Shown: positions 9,369 through 17,885 of the stretch, one piece after another | Position numbering within the stretch: position 1 is the stretch's first letter | Layout of the letters: each line of letters begins with the position of its first letter | Assembly: GCA_017472735.1 (NCBI GenBank) | Contig: JAFUOD010000006.1 | Span: 112,553 to 176,552 of the forward strand | Reading direction: 5' to 3' | Origin: Oscillospiraceae bacterium | Lineage (GTDB): Bacteria > Bacillota > Clostridia > Oscillospirales > Ruminococcaceae | DNA length: 64,000 nucleotides | Program-made: the position numbers and the translations under genes | The notes under the pieces: generated by a model | The model's input: only the letters and a program-made list of their open reading frames with translations | What the model was told of the DNA's origin: nothing | Databases searched by the model: none

Positions 9369-9408
9369 GCCTCCCTTATTTTAAGGGAGGTGTCGGCGGC
9401 ACCTTTTA
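9369..9408 (+). repeat. RepB hairpin copy between aroA and aroC
   Basis: GCCTCCCTT attt AAGGGAGG followed by a shortened second stem (GTGTCGGCGGCACC). It sits inside an operon-like gap of 77 bp. Matches other CTCCCTT hairpins in the window. Confidence 0.65.
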
Positions 9409-9444
9409 ATTATTCAACTATCGCTAAATGCAAGGAGCGATGAT

Positions 9445-10515
9445 ATGTCATCACAAACAGGAAAAAAACTGAAAATTCAATTATTCGGCGAATCTCACGG
9501 CGAAGCTGTCGGCGTTGTTATCGATGGATTGCCGGCAGGAATTAAAATCGACTTCGACGAGCTTGACGCATTTTTAAAAAGGCGTGCCCCCGGCGGCAGG
9601 CTTGCCACCCCCAGAAAGGAAGAGGACAAGCCACGGTTTATTTCAGGTGTTTTCGAGGGGGTAACAACAGGCTTTCCGATTTGTGCTGTAATTGAAAACA
9701 CAAACACTCGCTCGGGCGATTATAAATTTAAAGATACTCCCCGACCCTCGCACGCTGATTTTACCGCGGCGATAAAATACGGCGGATTTGCCGATATGCG
9801 AGGAAGCGGACATTTCTCGGGCAGACTTACAGCCCCCATTTGCATTGCCGGCGGCATTGCAAAGCAGGTTTTGGCTCAAAAAGGCATATTTATAGGCGCA
9901 CACCTTAAAAGTGTGGGTCTTATAACAGATGACAGCTTCCCCGCAATGCCTCAAAAAGAGGATTTTGACGCTTTGTTAACAAAGGAGCTTCCTGTTATTG
10001 ACGATGAAGCTCTTGATTTGATGATAAGAGAAATTGAATATACCCGTGATGAGCTTGATTCGGTGGGCGGAGTTATCGAGTGCTGCGCTGTCGGCGTGCC
10101 GTCAGGACTCGGAGACCCGATGTTTGACGGCATTGAAAACATTCTTGCAAAAAATTTGTTTGGCGTGCCTGCCGTTAAAGGCATAGAGTTTGGTCTGGGC
10201 TTTGAAAGCTCGAAGATTAAAGGCTCGCAGAATAACGATGAGTTTACGGTAAAGGACGGTAAGATCGTTACCAAAACCAACAACTGCGGCGGCATTTTGG
10301 GCGGCATTACAAACGGTATGCCGATCGTTTTAAGGGCGGCGATGAAGCCTACACCCTCGATTGCAAAAAAGCAAAACACGGTTAACACAAAAACAGGCGA
10401 GCAGGTATCGCTTGAAATAAAAGGCAGACACGACCCCTGCGTTGCAGTAAGGGCGGTGCCTGTGATTGAAGCAGTAACGGCATTAACATTGCTTGATATT
10501 ATATTGGAGGATTAA
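9445..10515 (+). CDS. aroC: Chorismate synthase
   Basis: Seventh shikimate step, an FMN-dependent elimination giving chorismate. 356 residues. N-terminal LFGESHGEAVGVVIDGLPAG, the RRAPGG loop near 48, the basic/His segment RGSGHFSGRLTAPI, NCGGILGGITNGMPI and the C-terminal RHDPCVAVRAVPVIEA are all family signatures. RBS AAGGAGCGA is 6 nt before the ATG. Followed after 2 bp by pheA. Confidence 0.95.
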   Translation: MSSQTGKKLKIQLFGESHGEAVGVVIDGLPAGIKIDFDELDAFLKRRAPGGRLATPRKEEDKPRFISGVFEGVTTGFPICAVIENTNTRSGDYKFKDTPRPSHADFTAAIKYGGFADMRGSGHFSGRLTAPICIAGGIAKQVLAQKGIFIGAHLKSVGLITDDSFPAMPQKEDFDALLTKELPVIDDEALDLMIREIEYTRDELDSVGGVIECCAVGVPSGLGDPMFDGIENILAKNLFGVPAVKGIEFGLGFESSKIKGSQNNDEFTVKDGKIVTKTNNCGGILGGITNGMPIVLRAAMKPTPSIAKKQNTVNTKTGEQVSLEIKGRHDPCVAVRAVPVIEAVTALTLLDIILED

Positions 10516-10517
10516 AA

Positions 10518-11660
10518 ATGGACTTGAAGCAAATAAGAGAAAAAATTGACGCGATCGACGAGAAGCTTTTGCCTTTATTCATTGAAAGAATGAACCTTGC
10601 AAACGAGGTTGCACAGTATAAAAAAGAAAACAACCTGCCGATTTTGAACAAGACCCGTGAGCGCGAGATTTTAAAGAACGTGATGGACAAGGCCGGCGAG
10701 GATATGGAGATCTATGCTCACCGTTTTTATTCAACTGTTTTCGAGCTCAGCCGTGCTTATCAGGCAACCCTCATTCCCGATAACAGCGGTGTAAGGGCAG
10801 AAATTGAAAAGGCAAAGCAAAATGTTAAGGAATCCTTCCCTCAGAACGGCGTTATTGCCTGTCAGGGCGTCGAGGGTGCATATGCCGCAATGGCAGCCGA
10901 CAGAATGTTCCCCCGCGGACACCTTGTTTTCTTAAAGACCTTTGAAGCTGTTTTTGACGCTGTTGAAAACGGTCTTTGCCAGTTCGGTATTTTACCCATT
11001 GAAAATTCCTCTAACGGTTCGGTTCGTGCTACCTACGACCTCCTTTTAAAGAAGAATGTTAAGATAGTAAGAAGCGAGCGCCTTTGCATCCGTCACGAGC
11101 TTTTGGTTAAGCCGGGCGCAACCCTTGCCGACATTAAGAAGATCTATTCGCACGACCAGGCTTTGGGTCAGTGCTCTAAGTTCTTAAAATCGCTGGGCGA
11201 CAAGGTGCAGGTCATTGCTGTTGACAACACCGCAATGGCTGCAAAGTTCGTTTCGGAATGTGAGGATAAGTCGGTTGCGGCAATCGCTTCGCACAACGCC
11301 GCAGACCTTTACGGTTTGTCGGCACTCGATGAAAACATTATGGATTCTGACAACAACTACACCCGTTTTGTTTGCATTGCGCGTGATGCCGAGCTTTACC
11401 CCGGTGCTAACCACATTGGTTTAATTTTGGCTTGCGAGCATAAGCCGGGCGCACTTTACGACATCCTTTCAAAGCTTGCAGCGTTCGAGGTCAACCTTAT
11501 AAAGCTTGAATCCTGCCCGATCGTGGGACACGACTTCGAGTTCATGTTCTTCTTCGAAATGCAGGCAAGCGTTTTAGACTCTAAGGTCGTTTCGATGCTT
11601 GAAAGCATTGAGCAGAGCTCGGAGAGATTTGTGTTCTTGGGCAATTATTTGGAGGTTTAA
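10518..11660 (+). CDS. pheA: Bifunctional chorismate mutase / prephenate dehydratase (P-protein)
   Basis: Converts chorismate to prephenate and on to phenylpyruvate for phenylalanine. 380 residues in three parts: AroQ-type chorismate mutase (about 1-90, IREKIDAIDEKLLPLFIERM with KTREREIL), prephenate dehydratase (about 112-290, CQGVEGAYAAMAA, GILPIENSSNGSV and NYTRFVCIA), and a C-terminal ACT domain (about 297-380). The ACT Phe-binding motif normally written ESRP reads ESCP here, so feedback control may differ. Starts 2 bp after aroC. Confidence 0.95.
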   Translation: MDLKQIREKIDAIDEKLLPLFIERMNLANEVAQYKKENNLPILNKTREREILKNVMDKAGEDMEIYAHRFYSTVFELSRAYQATLIPDNSGVRAEIEKAKQNVKESFPQNGVIACQGVEGAYAAMAADRMFPRGHLVFLKTFEAVFDAVENGLCQFGILPIENSSNGSVRATYDLLLKKNVKIVRSERLCIRHELLVKPGATLADIKKIYSHDQALGQCSKFLKSLGDKVQVIAVDNTAMAAKFVSECEDKSVAAIASHNAADLYGLSALDENIMDSDNNYTRFVCIARDAELYPGANHIGLILACEHKPGALYDILSKLAAFEVNLIKLESCPIVGHDFEFMFFFEMQASVLDSKVVSMLESIEQSSERFVFLGNYLEV

Positions 11661-11679
11661 TAGTAAACACTCGCTTTGC

Positions 11680-12110
11680 GAGCGGTTTGTCAAAGGGGAA
11701 ACCAAAGGAGGACAAGGACGGAACTCATGTGGAGGAAAGTTCGGCATCGCCGTCCCTCCCTTTTCCTCCTTAGGTCTCCCCTTTATAACCCCTTCCTTAC
11801 CACCTTTTTCTTCCCGCTTGGCTTAGCACCTTGACTACTAAAGCTACATTGATGTTCTTTGAAACTTCGGTAAGGGAAAAGAGATGTTTCTTCAAAGAGA
11901 GACGCTCGGTCGCTCGTCAAACTATTGCCGTCACTTACAACTGCCCGGCTCTTTGAATGCTTGTGCAGATTTGACCGCAATAGTATTACCGAGCATTGCT
12001 GACCTTTGTTTGCTTGCTTAAAGGTATCGCCCGTTGGGCGATGCTGTTTTCAACCACCCCTCCGCCCTTGCGGGCACCTCCCCTCAAAAGGGGAGGTGTG
12101 CGTTACAACA
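11680..12110 (-). mobile_element. RepA element copy 4 with a large inserted hairpin and RepB head
   Basis: Read on the minus strand: a CACCTCCCCTTTT RepB-like head near 12100, ATCGCCC aac GGGCGATACC, left end CTTTAAGCAAGCAAAC, the core CTATTGCGGTCAAATCTGC, then a region matching copies at 31.9 and 44.9 kb, and a right end containing GTCAAACCGCTCGC. Between these the stretch 11693-11788 forms an imperfect inverted repeat with arms of over 30 bp (AAAGGGGA and AAGGAGG paired with TCCCCTTT and CCTCCTT). No coding frame; it fills the gap between pheA and aroE-aroK. Confidence 0.75.
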
Positions 12111-12131
12111 TTTAATTATGAGGTGACTACC

Positions 12132-13373
12132 ATGTCTAAAATTTACGGTCTTTTGGGTGAAAAGCTTTCGCACAGCTTGTCGGTGCCCATTCACAACGCT
12201 TTGGGAAACATGGATTATAAGCTTTTTGAGCTTAAAGAATGTGAGCTTGAAGCCTTTTTGCGTCAGCCGAATTTGGGCGGTGTTAACGTAACCATACCTT
12301 ATAAGCAGGCAGTTATGCCATTTTTAGATGAAATCTCGCCCGAGGCAAGAGCAATTGGTGCCGTTAACACTGTTGTTAACCATGGCGGCAGGCTTTATGG
12401 CTATAACACCGATAAGGATGGCTTTTTGATGATGGTCAAAGAGTCGGGAATTGAAATTGAAAACAAAAAGGTAATGATTTTGGGCAACGGCGGAGCCTCG
12501 AAAACAGCGGTTTACTGCTGTGAAAGCTTGGGCGCGCGTGAAATCGTTATTATCGGGCTTGAGGAAAATAACCCCGAATATCTTTCTAACCACAAAGATA
12601 CCGAAGTAATCGTTAACTGCACACCTGTTGGAATGAAGCCCAACTATTTAAAATCGGCAGTTGAATTAAGTGACTTCCCTGCTTGCGAGGGCGTAATTGA
12701 CCTTATTTATAACCCTCTTAGAACAAAGCTTATAATGGATGCGCAGGCTAAAGGATTAAAAGCTATCGGCGGACTTATTATGCTTACCTCGCAGGCAAAA
12801 AGGGCGCACGAATACTTTTTTGACACCGAAGCAGCTGATGAATTTTCACAAAAATGTGCCCGCGATTTGTGGAAACAGAACGAAAACATTGTGCTTGTTG
12901 GCATGCCCGGTTGCGGCAAGACAACCGTGGGCAAGCTTTTGGCTGAAATTTCGGGCAGAGAATATGTTGAAATCGACGAGGAAATTGTTAAAGCCTCGGG
13001 CAAGACGATACCCGAAATTTTTGCTCAAGAGGGCGAAGAGGGCTTTAGAAAGCTCGAGTCTGCGCTGACGCGTGAAGCCTCGTGCAGAAACGGAATTATA
13101 ATCATTACAGGCGGAGGAGTCGTGACAAGACAGGAAAACTATTACCCTCTGCACCAGAACTCCCGTATTTATGAGATCAAAAGGGATATTGACAGCCTTG
13201 CGACCGACGGCAGACCGCTTTCGGCAGGCGGACTTGACACCCTGAAAGAGATGTATAAAAAGCGCAAGCCGATGTATGACGCATTTAAAGATGTAAGCAT
13301 AGCAAACGACGCCGACGCGCTTGATACCGCAAAAAAGATTTGGGAGGAATTTTGTGAAGTATCTTGTTATTAA
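12132..13373 (+). CDS. aroE-aroK: Fused shikimate dehydrogenase and shikimate kinase
   Basis: Two consecutive shikimate steps in one 413-residue chain. AroE part (about 1-245): YGLLGEKLSHSLSVPIHN, NVTIPYK with the catalytic Lys, GAVNTVV, NTDKDGF, the NADP loop GNGGASKTAV and NCTPVGM. AroK part (about 252-413): P-loop GMPGCGKTT at 257-265, EIDEEIV, EEGFRKLES and ITGGGVVTR. ATG at 12132 is chosen because GAGGTGA precedes it and the family begins here; an upstream extension would run through the repeat. aroQ overlaps its end by 20 nt. Confidence 0.93.
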   Translation: MSKIYGLLGEKLSHSLSVPIHNALGNMDYKLFELKECELEAFLRQPNLGGVNVTIPYKQAVMPFLDEISPEARAIGAVNTVVNHGGRLYGYNTDKDGFLMMVKESGIEIENKKVMILGNGGASKTAVYCCESLGAREIVIIGLEENNPEYLSNHKDTEVIVNCTPVGMKPNYLKSAVELSDFPACEGVIDLIYNPLRTKLIMDAQAKGLKAIGGLIMLTSQAKRAHEYFFDTEAADEFSQKCARDLWKQNENIVLVGMPGCGKTTVGKLLAEISGREYVEIDEEIVKASGKTIPEIFAQEGEEGFRKLESALTREASCRNGIIIITGGGVVTRQENYYPLHQNSRIYEIKRDIDSLATDGRPLSAGGLDTLKEMYKKRKPMYDAFKDVSIANDADALDTAKKIWEEFCEVSCY

Positions 13374-13779
13374 CGGGCCAAACCTTAACATGCTTGGAAT
13401 AAGAGAGCCTGAAATTTACGGCAAAGCAACATATTCAGACCTTTGCAAGATGATAAGCTCCAAAGCCGATGAGCTTGGGGTTGAGGTCGAGTTCTATCAA
13501 TCTAACCACGAGGGCGATCTGGTTGATAAGATACAGTCGGCTTACGGCAACACCCACGGCATAATCATCAACCCCGGCGCTTACACCCACACAAGCGTTG
13601 CCCTTTTGGACGCCGTAAAGACGGTGGGTATACCTACTGTTGAGGTGCATATAAGCGACCCCGACACCAGAGAGGACTTCAGAAAGGTATCATACATTCG
13701 TTTAGCCTGCGTTAAAACAATTAAAGGCAAGGGCTTTGCGGGGTATTTGGAAGCGCTGGAGGTTTTGACTAACGAGTAA
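13354..13779 (+). CDS. aroQ: Type II 3-dehydroquinate dehydratase
   Basis: Third shikimate step. 141 residues, normal for the dodecameric type II enzyme. INGPNLNMLGIREPEIYG at the N-terminus, the catalytic-loop QSNHEGDLVD, NPGAYTHTSVALLDA and VEVHISDPDTRE are visible. GTG start at 13354 with GGAGG 6 nt upstream, inside the end of aroE-aroK. A decayed copy of its last codons is seen near 37563. Confidence 0.94.
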   Translation: MKYLVINGPNLNMLGIREPEIYGKATYSDLCKMISSKADELGVEVEFYQSNHEGDLVDKIQSAYGNTHGIIINPGAYTHTSVALLDAVKTVGIPTVEVHISDPDTREDFRKVSYIRLACVKTIKGKGFAGYLEALEVLTNE

Positions 13780-13787
13780 AAAAGTAA

Positions 13788-13818
13788 GGGCGACCGCACA
13801 GGCCGCCCGTTTTTGCTG
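13788..13818 (+). terminator. Terminator of the aromatic block
   Basis: GGGCGACC gcaca GGCCGCCC (one mismatch) followed by GTTTTTG, 9 bp after the aroQ stop. Confidence 0.7.
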
Positions 13819-13838
13819 AAATTGTTTTGAATTTGGTG

Positions 13839-13867
13839 TTTACAAAACCAAAAAGATATGTTATAAT
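13839..13867 (+). promoter_or_regulatory. Promoter of tRNA-Pro
   Basis: TTTACA (13839-13844), 17 bp, TATAAT (13862-13867), 15 bp before the tRNA 5' end. Confidence 0.75.
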
Positions 13868-13882
13868 GCTTTGGCAATATAT

Positions 13883-13959
13883 CGAGGTGTGGCTCAGTTT
13901 GGTAGAGCGCCACGTTCGGGACGTGGAGGCCGCAGGTTCGAATCCTGTCACCTCGACCA
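13883..13959 (+). tRNA. tRNA-Pro, anticodon CGG
   Basis: 77-nt cloverleaf with encoded CCA. Acceptor CGAGGTG pairs with CACCTCG; anticodon stem CCACG/CGTGG encloses TTCGGGA, anticodon CGG; T arm GCAGG-TTCGAAT-CCTGT. Discriminator A. Confidence 0.95.
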
Positions 13960-14002
13960 AAAAGAAACGACAATTTTCGACAGAAGATTGTCGTTTCTTT
14001 TT
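13959..14002 (+). terminator. Terminator after tRNA-Pro with a perfect 16-bp stem
   Basis: AAAAAGAAACGACAAT (13959-13974) is the exact reverse complement of 13987-14002, loop of 12. The 3' arm ends in TTTTT. A second, looser purine/pyrimidine inverted repeat (TTCTCTCTTCTCTT against AGAGAGAAAAGAGAAGAG) follows in 14030-14090. Nothing else is seen up to 14163. Confidence 0.75.
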
Positions 14003-14163
14003 GGTCTTTTCACTTTTCTCTTTTCGTTCTTCTCTCTTCTCTTAAATTGTCGTTTCCAGATAAAAGATAAGAGAGAAAAGAGAAGAGAATCGGTAGCTTT
14101 GCTTTCGCAAAGCATTGATGTATATAACAAATTGTGATATAATTAAATAAGAGGTGATAAAAA

Positions 14164-14514
14164 ATGAACAGTCCTTTACTTGACAAATCCCTTGACTTTG
14201 CAACTCAAATCGTATTATTTTACGAGGAGTTTTCTAAAACAAAAAAAGATACAACTATTGCAAAACAATTACTTCGCTCTGCAACAAGCGTTGGTGCGAA
14301 TATCAATGAAGCCATATACGGAAACAGCAAGGCGGATTTTATATCAAAACTACATATCTCTCTAAAAGAGACAGGTGAAAGTATTTATTGGTTAAAGCTT
14401 TTGAAAAACACAAAGCTTATAGATTATGATTTTGTTAGTTTGCTGTCCCTTGCGGAAGAAATAAAACGAATGCTCATTGCATCACTTAATACTGCCAAGG
14501 AGAATGCAAAATGA
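14164..14514 (+). CDS. Four-helix-bundle protein (S23 / TIGR02436 type)
   Basis: 116 residues, all helical, resembling the four-helix-bundle family first seen in 23S rRNA intervening sequences. Typical pieces are LDFATQIVLFYEEF, IAKQLLRSATSVGANINEA and DFISKLHISLKETGESIYWL. Cellular role unknown; relatives bind nucleic acid in some settings. RBS GAGGTGA. Shares ATGA with the next gene. AT-rich compared with the aro block, with third positions often A or T, which suggests recent arrival. Confidence 0.85.
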   Translation: MNSPLLDKSLDFATQIVLFYEEFSKTKKDTTIAKQLLRSATSVGANINEAIYGNSKADFISKLHISLKETGESIYWLKLLKNTKLIDYDFVSLLSLAEEIKRMLIASLNTAKENAK

Positions 14515-14945
14515 ATTTAAAATTCATTCGCATAATATCAGAATCAGACAAAGATATTTCCTATATTCAAGAAATTCATCAGATTCCGCAAATTTCGCGT
14601 TATATTAACATCAGCGATAATTATTTTACATATGTAACCGAAAATCCAAATGTTTACTTATATAAAGTATATTTAGATGATATTTTGGTTGGTACAACCC
14701 ATCTTGAAATTTGCGAATCTACGTTATATATGGACGTGATTGTGATTCCGCAATATCAGCATAAAGGGATCGGAACCAATATTTTAAGAAATATTCAAAA
14801 CGGCTGTCTTCCGATTGCTTTCGAGCGTATAGAAGTGTCTATTGACGAAAATAACACTGCTTCCAAAAGGCTTTTTGAAAAAGCGGGATTTATTATTGTT
14901 TCAAAAGAAGATGAGCTGGAAAACTATCTATACACAACGAAATAA
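14511..14945 (+). CDS. GNAT-family N-acetyltransferase
   Basis: 144 residues. The acetyl-CoA loop appears as QYQHKGIGTNIL near residue 82 and the motif B region as NTASKRLFEKAGFII near 122. Substrate unknown. Overlaps the four-helix-bundle gene by 4 nt, so the two are translated together. Same AT-rich composition as that gene. Confidence 0.8.
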   Translation: MNLKFIRIISESDKDISYIQEIHQIPQISRYINISDNYFTYVTENPNVYLYKVYLDDILVGTTHLEICESTLYMDVIVIPQYQHKGIGTNILRNIQNGCLPIAFERIEVSIDENNTASKRLFEKAGFIIVSKEDELENYLYTTK

Positions 14946-15008
14946 AACCGTAATAGTTCAAATCCATACGCAAAACTGCCGAAAATATCTTTTTTGTAGT
15001 CCATTGAC

Positions 15009-15050
15009 AAAAATCCGTGTTTCCTCTTGGGGAATCACGGATTTTCTTTT
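15009..15050 (+). terminator. Terminator of the GNAT gene
   Basis: AAAATCCGTG (15010-15019) pairs with CACGGATTTT (15036-15045), followed by CTTTTGCTTTTT. It separates the islet from the convergent kinase gene. Confidence 0.7.
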
Positions 15051-15143
15051 GCTTTTTCTTTGGTTCATGCGCAGTAATTTTTACCCGGCAAAAAAGAGGT
15101 ATCTACCCGAAATGAGTCGACACCTCTGTATAGGAATTCTTAT

Positions 15144-16202
15144 TCAGTTTTCTGTAGAAAGAGTAACTGTAAAAAGGCATCCGCCATCCGCTGTATTTTC
15201 CGCCGTTATGTCACCGCCTGCAATAGAGAGAATACGTTTTACAAGAGCGAGTCCCAAGCCGTTGCCTTCTTCCTTGTGTGAGGTGTCGCCCTGATAGAAC
15301 TTATCAAAAATGTGACTTTTCGTTTCTTCCGACAGACCGGGGCCCTGATCTTCAATGGTGAATATGATCTGCTTCTCTTTTTTATGTAACCGCATCTTTA
15401 TCCTGCCGCCATCGGGGCTGAACTTTACGGCATTGCTCAAAAGATTACTCCAGACGTGGTGCATTATGTTTTTATTGCCCGAATATATGACTGTATCAAG
15501 ATCTACATCAAATTCAATATTTTTCGGCTCCCACATATATTCAAGTGCCAAAATATCTTCTCGGATCTGCTCATCCAGTCCATACTTTTCCTTGTGTGTT
15601 TGAATGGTCTGATTCTCTATTTTTGAAATCAGCAATATATTACTCACAAGGGATGAAAGACGGCGGGTATTAAACAGTATCTTTTCGATATATTCGTTTT
15701 CAACCTCATCAATATTTTCGGTGCTTTGCAAAAGCATGGTATAACCTTCAATAGCGTTGATAGGCGTTTTGAATTCGTGAGATACGTTGGAAACAAAATC
15801 GGTCTGCAGTATTTCTGTAGAGCTAAGTTCTTGCGCCATCATATTAAAGCCCGCAAATACTTCCTGTATTTCGTTGGAGGATGACTTTGTTTCAAGCCGT
15901 GTATCAAATTTTCCGTCTGCGATCTCTTGCATACCGTGGCGCAATTCCTTAATAGGGTCAAAAAACAGCTTGGACAGAAAATGCGTTGCGACCATTGCCA
16001 CAATTAAACTGAAAAGATTCAGCTGAATCAAAAGCGGTATGCTTGCAGAGGATGGGAGTAACCATTCAAGCAATTTAGAGATACCGAAAGCACATAAAAT
16101 ACTAACGAGAACTACGGCACCCACGAGTGCGGTAAGTCGGGTTCTAAGGCTGAATTTTACCCGTTGCTTGCGTATTTTTTGAAATCTGTCCCGTTCTTTC
16201 AT
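15144..16202 (-). CDS. Sensor histidine kinase, intramembrane-sensing type
   Basis: 352 residues. Two membrane helices (about 22-43 and 55-78) are joined by only about ten outside residues, so there is no extracellular sensor domain; such kinases usually monitor the membrane or a partner transporter. A HAMP-like region follows, then HisKA with SHEFKTPINAIEGY (phospho-acceptor His142), the N box SNLLSNAVKFSP, the G1 box DQGPGL and G2 box GNGLGLALVKRI. ATG overlaps the regulator stop by 4 nt (ATGA). Cell-envelope stress is the likely signal class, inferred from topology and target genes. Confidence 0.9.
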   Translation of the reverse strand: MKERDRFQKIRKQRVKFSLRTRLTALVGAVVLVSILCAFGISKLLEWLLPSSASIPLLIQLNLFSLIVAMVATHFLSKLFFDPIKELRHGMQEIADGKFDTRLETKSSSNEIQEVFAGFNMMAQELSSTEILQTDFVSNVSHEFKTPINAIEGYTMLLQSTENIDEVENEYIEKILFNTRRLSSLVSNILLISKIENQTIQTHKEKYGLDEQIREDILALEYMWEPKNIEFDVDLDTVIYSGNKNIMHHVWSNLLSNAVKFSPDGGRIKMRLHKKEKQIIFTIEDQGPGLSEETKSHIFDKFYQGDTSHKEEGNGLGLALVKRILSIAGGDITAENTADGGCLFTVTLSTEN

Positions 16203-16870
16203 AGCTTTACCACCTTATATCCCACGCCTCGCATTGTAACGATTTTAAAATCGGGATTGTCACGGAAACGGTCACGAAGTCTGCCTATATGCACATCTAC
16301 CGTGTGGCTGTCGCTTTCTGTGTCATATCCCCAAACGTCGTCCATCAGTTGCTGGCGAGTAAAGATACGACCCGGATAAGACGCCATTTTATACAGCAGC
16401 ATAAACTCCTTTTGCGGCAGAGATATGACCTCGGTGTTTGTGGTAACGGTAAAGGTATCGCACTCTAAAACAGTGTTGCCAATGGTTTGCTTACGCTCGT
16501 TTATCATCTGCGCGCGGCGAAGAAGCGCCTGCACACGAAGCACCATTTCGTTGACGTTTACGGGCTTTATCATATAGTCATCGGCGCCGGATAAAATACC
16601 AAGCCGCATATCATCAAAGGCATCTTTGGCGGTAATCATCAACACAGGCGTGTTATTACCGGCATCGCGCAACATACGGACAAGCTCGTAACCGTCCATT
16701 ACCGGCATCATAACATCGGAAATAATGAGGTCGTAATAATCGCCATCCATAGCATCTAACGCCTCTTTACCGTTTGCCGTTTCCTTTACGGTATATCCGT
16801 TCTTTATGAGCACGTGAGCGAACAGTCTGCGAAGCTCACGGTCGTCCTCTGCAATCAAAATTTTAAGCAT
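16199..16870 (-). CDS. OmpR/PhoB-family response regulator
   Basis: 223 residues: receiver domain (1-120) with acidic pair EDD at 8-10, phospho-acceptor Asp52 in IISDVMMP and Lys in ITAKD, then a winged-helix DNA-binding domain ending in RIFTRQQLMDDVWGYD, HTVDVHIGRLRDRF and MRGVGYKVV. RBS GGGAGG. OmpR-type regulators bind tandem repeats with 10-11 bp spacing; exactly such GTTGA boxes occur at its own promoter and two neighbouring promoters. Confidence 0.93.
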   Translation of the reverse strand: MLKILIAEDDRELRRLFAHVLIKNGYTVKETANGKEALDAMDGDYYDLIISDVMMPVMDGYELVRMLRDAGNNTPVLMITAKDAFDDMRLGILSGADDYMIKPVNVNEMVLRVQALLRRAQMINERKQTIGNTVLECDTFTVTTNTEVISLPQKEFMLLYKMASYPGRIFTRQQLMDDVWGYDTESDSHTVDVHIGRLRDRFRDNPDFKIVTMRGVGYKVVKL

Positions 16871-16939
16871 ATGTGTTTTCCTCCCGATTGATTATAATAA
16901 TTATATCATATTTAACTTCATTATACAATTTTACATTTT

Positions 16940-16983
16940 ATCGTAGCTCTTAAACTTCAACTGTTTTTCAACTAAACTTCAAC
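16940..16983 (-). promoter_or_regulatory. Three phased GTTGAA boxes and -10 of the regulator-kinase operon
   Basis: On the minus strand GTTGAA occurs at 16983-16978, 16972-16967 and 16961-16956, each start 11 bp from the next. Ten bases after the last box is TACGAT (16945-16940), a fair -10. A second possible promoter without boxes is TTGTAT (16928-16923), 17 bp, TATAAT (16905-16900). Autoregulation is inferred. Confidence 0.6.
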
Positions 16984-16987
16984 AATT

Positions 16988-17031
16988 GTTGACATTGAAT
17001 TGAGAATTAGTTGAAGTTTTCTTTGTATTGT
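16988..17031 (+). promoter_or_regulatory. Three phased GTTGA-type boxes upstream of the acyltransferase operon
   Basis: GTTGAC (16988), ATTGAG (16999) and GTTGAA (17010) are spaced 11 bp apart. Ten bases after the last box is TATTGT (17026-17031). An alternative start is TTGAAG (17011-17016), 17 bp, TATTAT (17034-17039). Same layout as the P-type ATPase promoter. Confidence 0.6.
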
Positions 17032-17096
17032 AGTATTATGTAGTATTATAGAATATATAGAGTAATTCTGCAAAAGTGATTCTGAGGGATATTTTT

Positions 17097-17885
17097 ATGA
17101 GTGAAAAGAAAATTTCGTGGTTTTCACGTTGCGTTTTTAAGGCGGCTCGATGGCTTGTTCGATCGTTTTACGGAAAATGCGAAGTAGAAGGGCTTGAAAA
17201 CCTGCCAAAAGAAAATGCCGTAATTGTTGCTAATCACACACAAATGAACGGCCCTATCTGCGGTGAGCTTTTTATGCCCGACAACTGCTACATATGGTGC
17301 GCCGGTCAGATGATGAACCTTAAGGAAGTACCGCAGTATGCCTATACGGATTTTTGGTCGCAAAAGCCGAAATGGACCCGACCGTTTTTCAAATTGCTTT
17401 CCTATATCATCGCACCGCTTGCAAGCTGTATTTTTAACAATGCAAGAACCATTGCCGTTTACCGTGATTCAAGAATCATATCCACCTTCAGAGAGACAGT
17501 AAAAATGCTCTCGGTTGGAAGAAATATTTTGGTCTTTCCGGAAAAGGATGAAAAGCACAATAATATTCTCTATAAATTTCAGGAGAATTTTATTGATGTG
17601 GCAAAGCTGTACTATAAAAAGACCGGTACCCCGTTGACCTTTGTGCCGATGTATATTGCGCCTGCCTTGCGAAAAATGTATATAGGCAAAGGGATAACCT
17701 TTGACAGCAACAACGATATTGCTGACGAGCGCTGTAGAATTGCGGATTATTTATCGGACGAGATAACAACTATTGCCCGTGATCTGCCGCGGCACACCGT
17801 TGTGCCTTACCGAAATATTAAAAAGAAATATTATCTTACAAACAAAGATGTTACGGAGGTGCCAAATGAGAAAACCTATGGTTGA
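17097..17885 (+). CDS. PlsC-like acyltransferase with altered HX4D motif
   Basis: Membrane-linked lysophospholipid acyltransferase-like protein of 262 residues. The region VEGLENLPKENAVIVANH aligns with PlsC, but the catalytic NHX4D reads NHTQMNG, with Gly52 in place of Asp. The FPEGT-like block is present as VFPEKDEK. Activity is therefore uncertain, or an Asn/Glu nearby may serve. ATG at 17097 is preferred over 17076 because GAGGG lies 8 nt upstream. Its end overlaps the PAP2 gene by 20 nt. Confidence 0.75.
   Translation: MSEKKISWFSRCVFKAARWLVRSFYGKCEVEGLENLPKENAVIVANHTQMNGPICGELFMPDNCYIWCAGQMMNLKEVPQYAYTDFWSQKPKWTRPFFKLLSYIIAPLASCIFNNARTIAVYRDSRIISTFRETVKMLSVGRNILVFPEKDEKHNNILYKFQENFIDVAKLYYKKTGTPLTFVPMYIAPALRKMYIGKGITFDSNNDIADERCRIADYLSDEITTIARDLPRHTVVPYRNIKKKYYLTNKDVTEVPNEKTYG

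Noticed and set aside
13960-17096. Integrative element at tRNA-Pro
   Set aside because: No integrase, excisionase or duplicated tRNA end found in the window; only composition and position suggest transfer.
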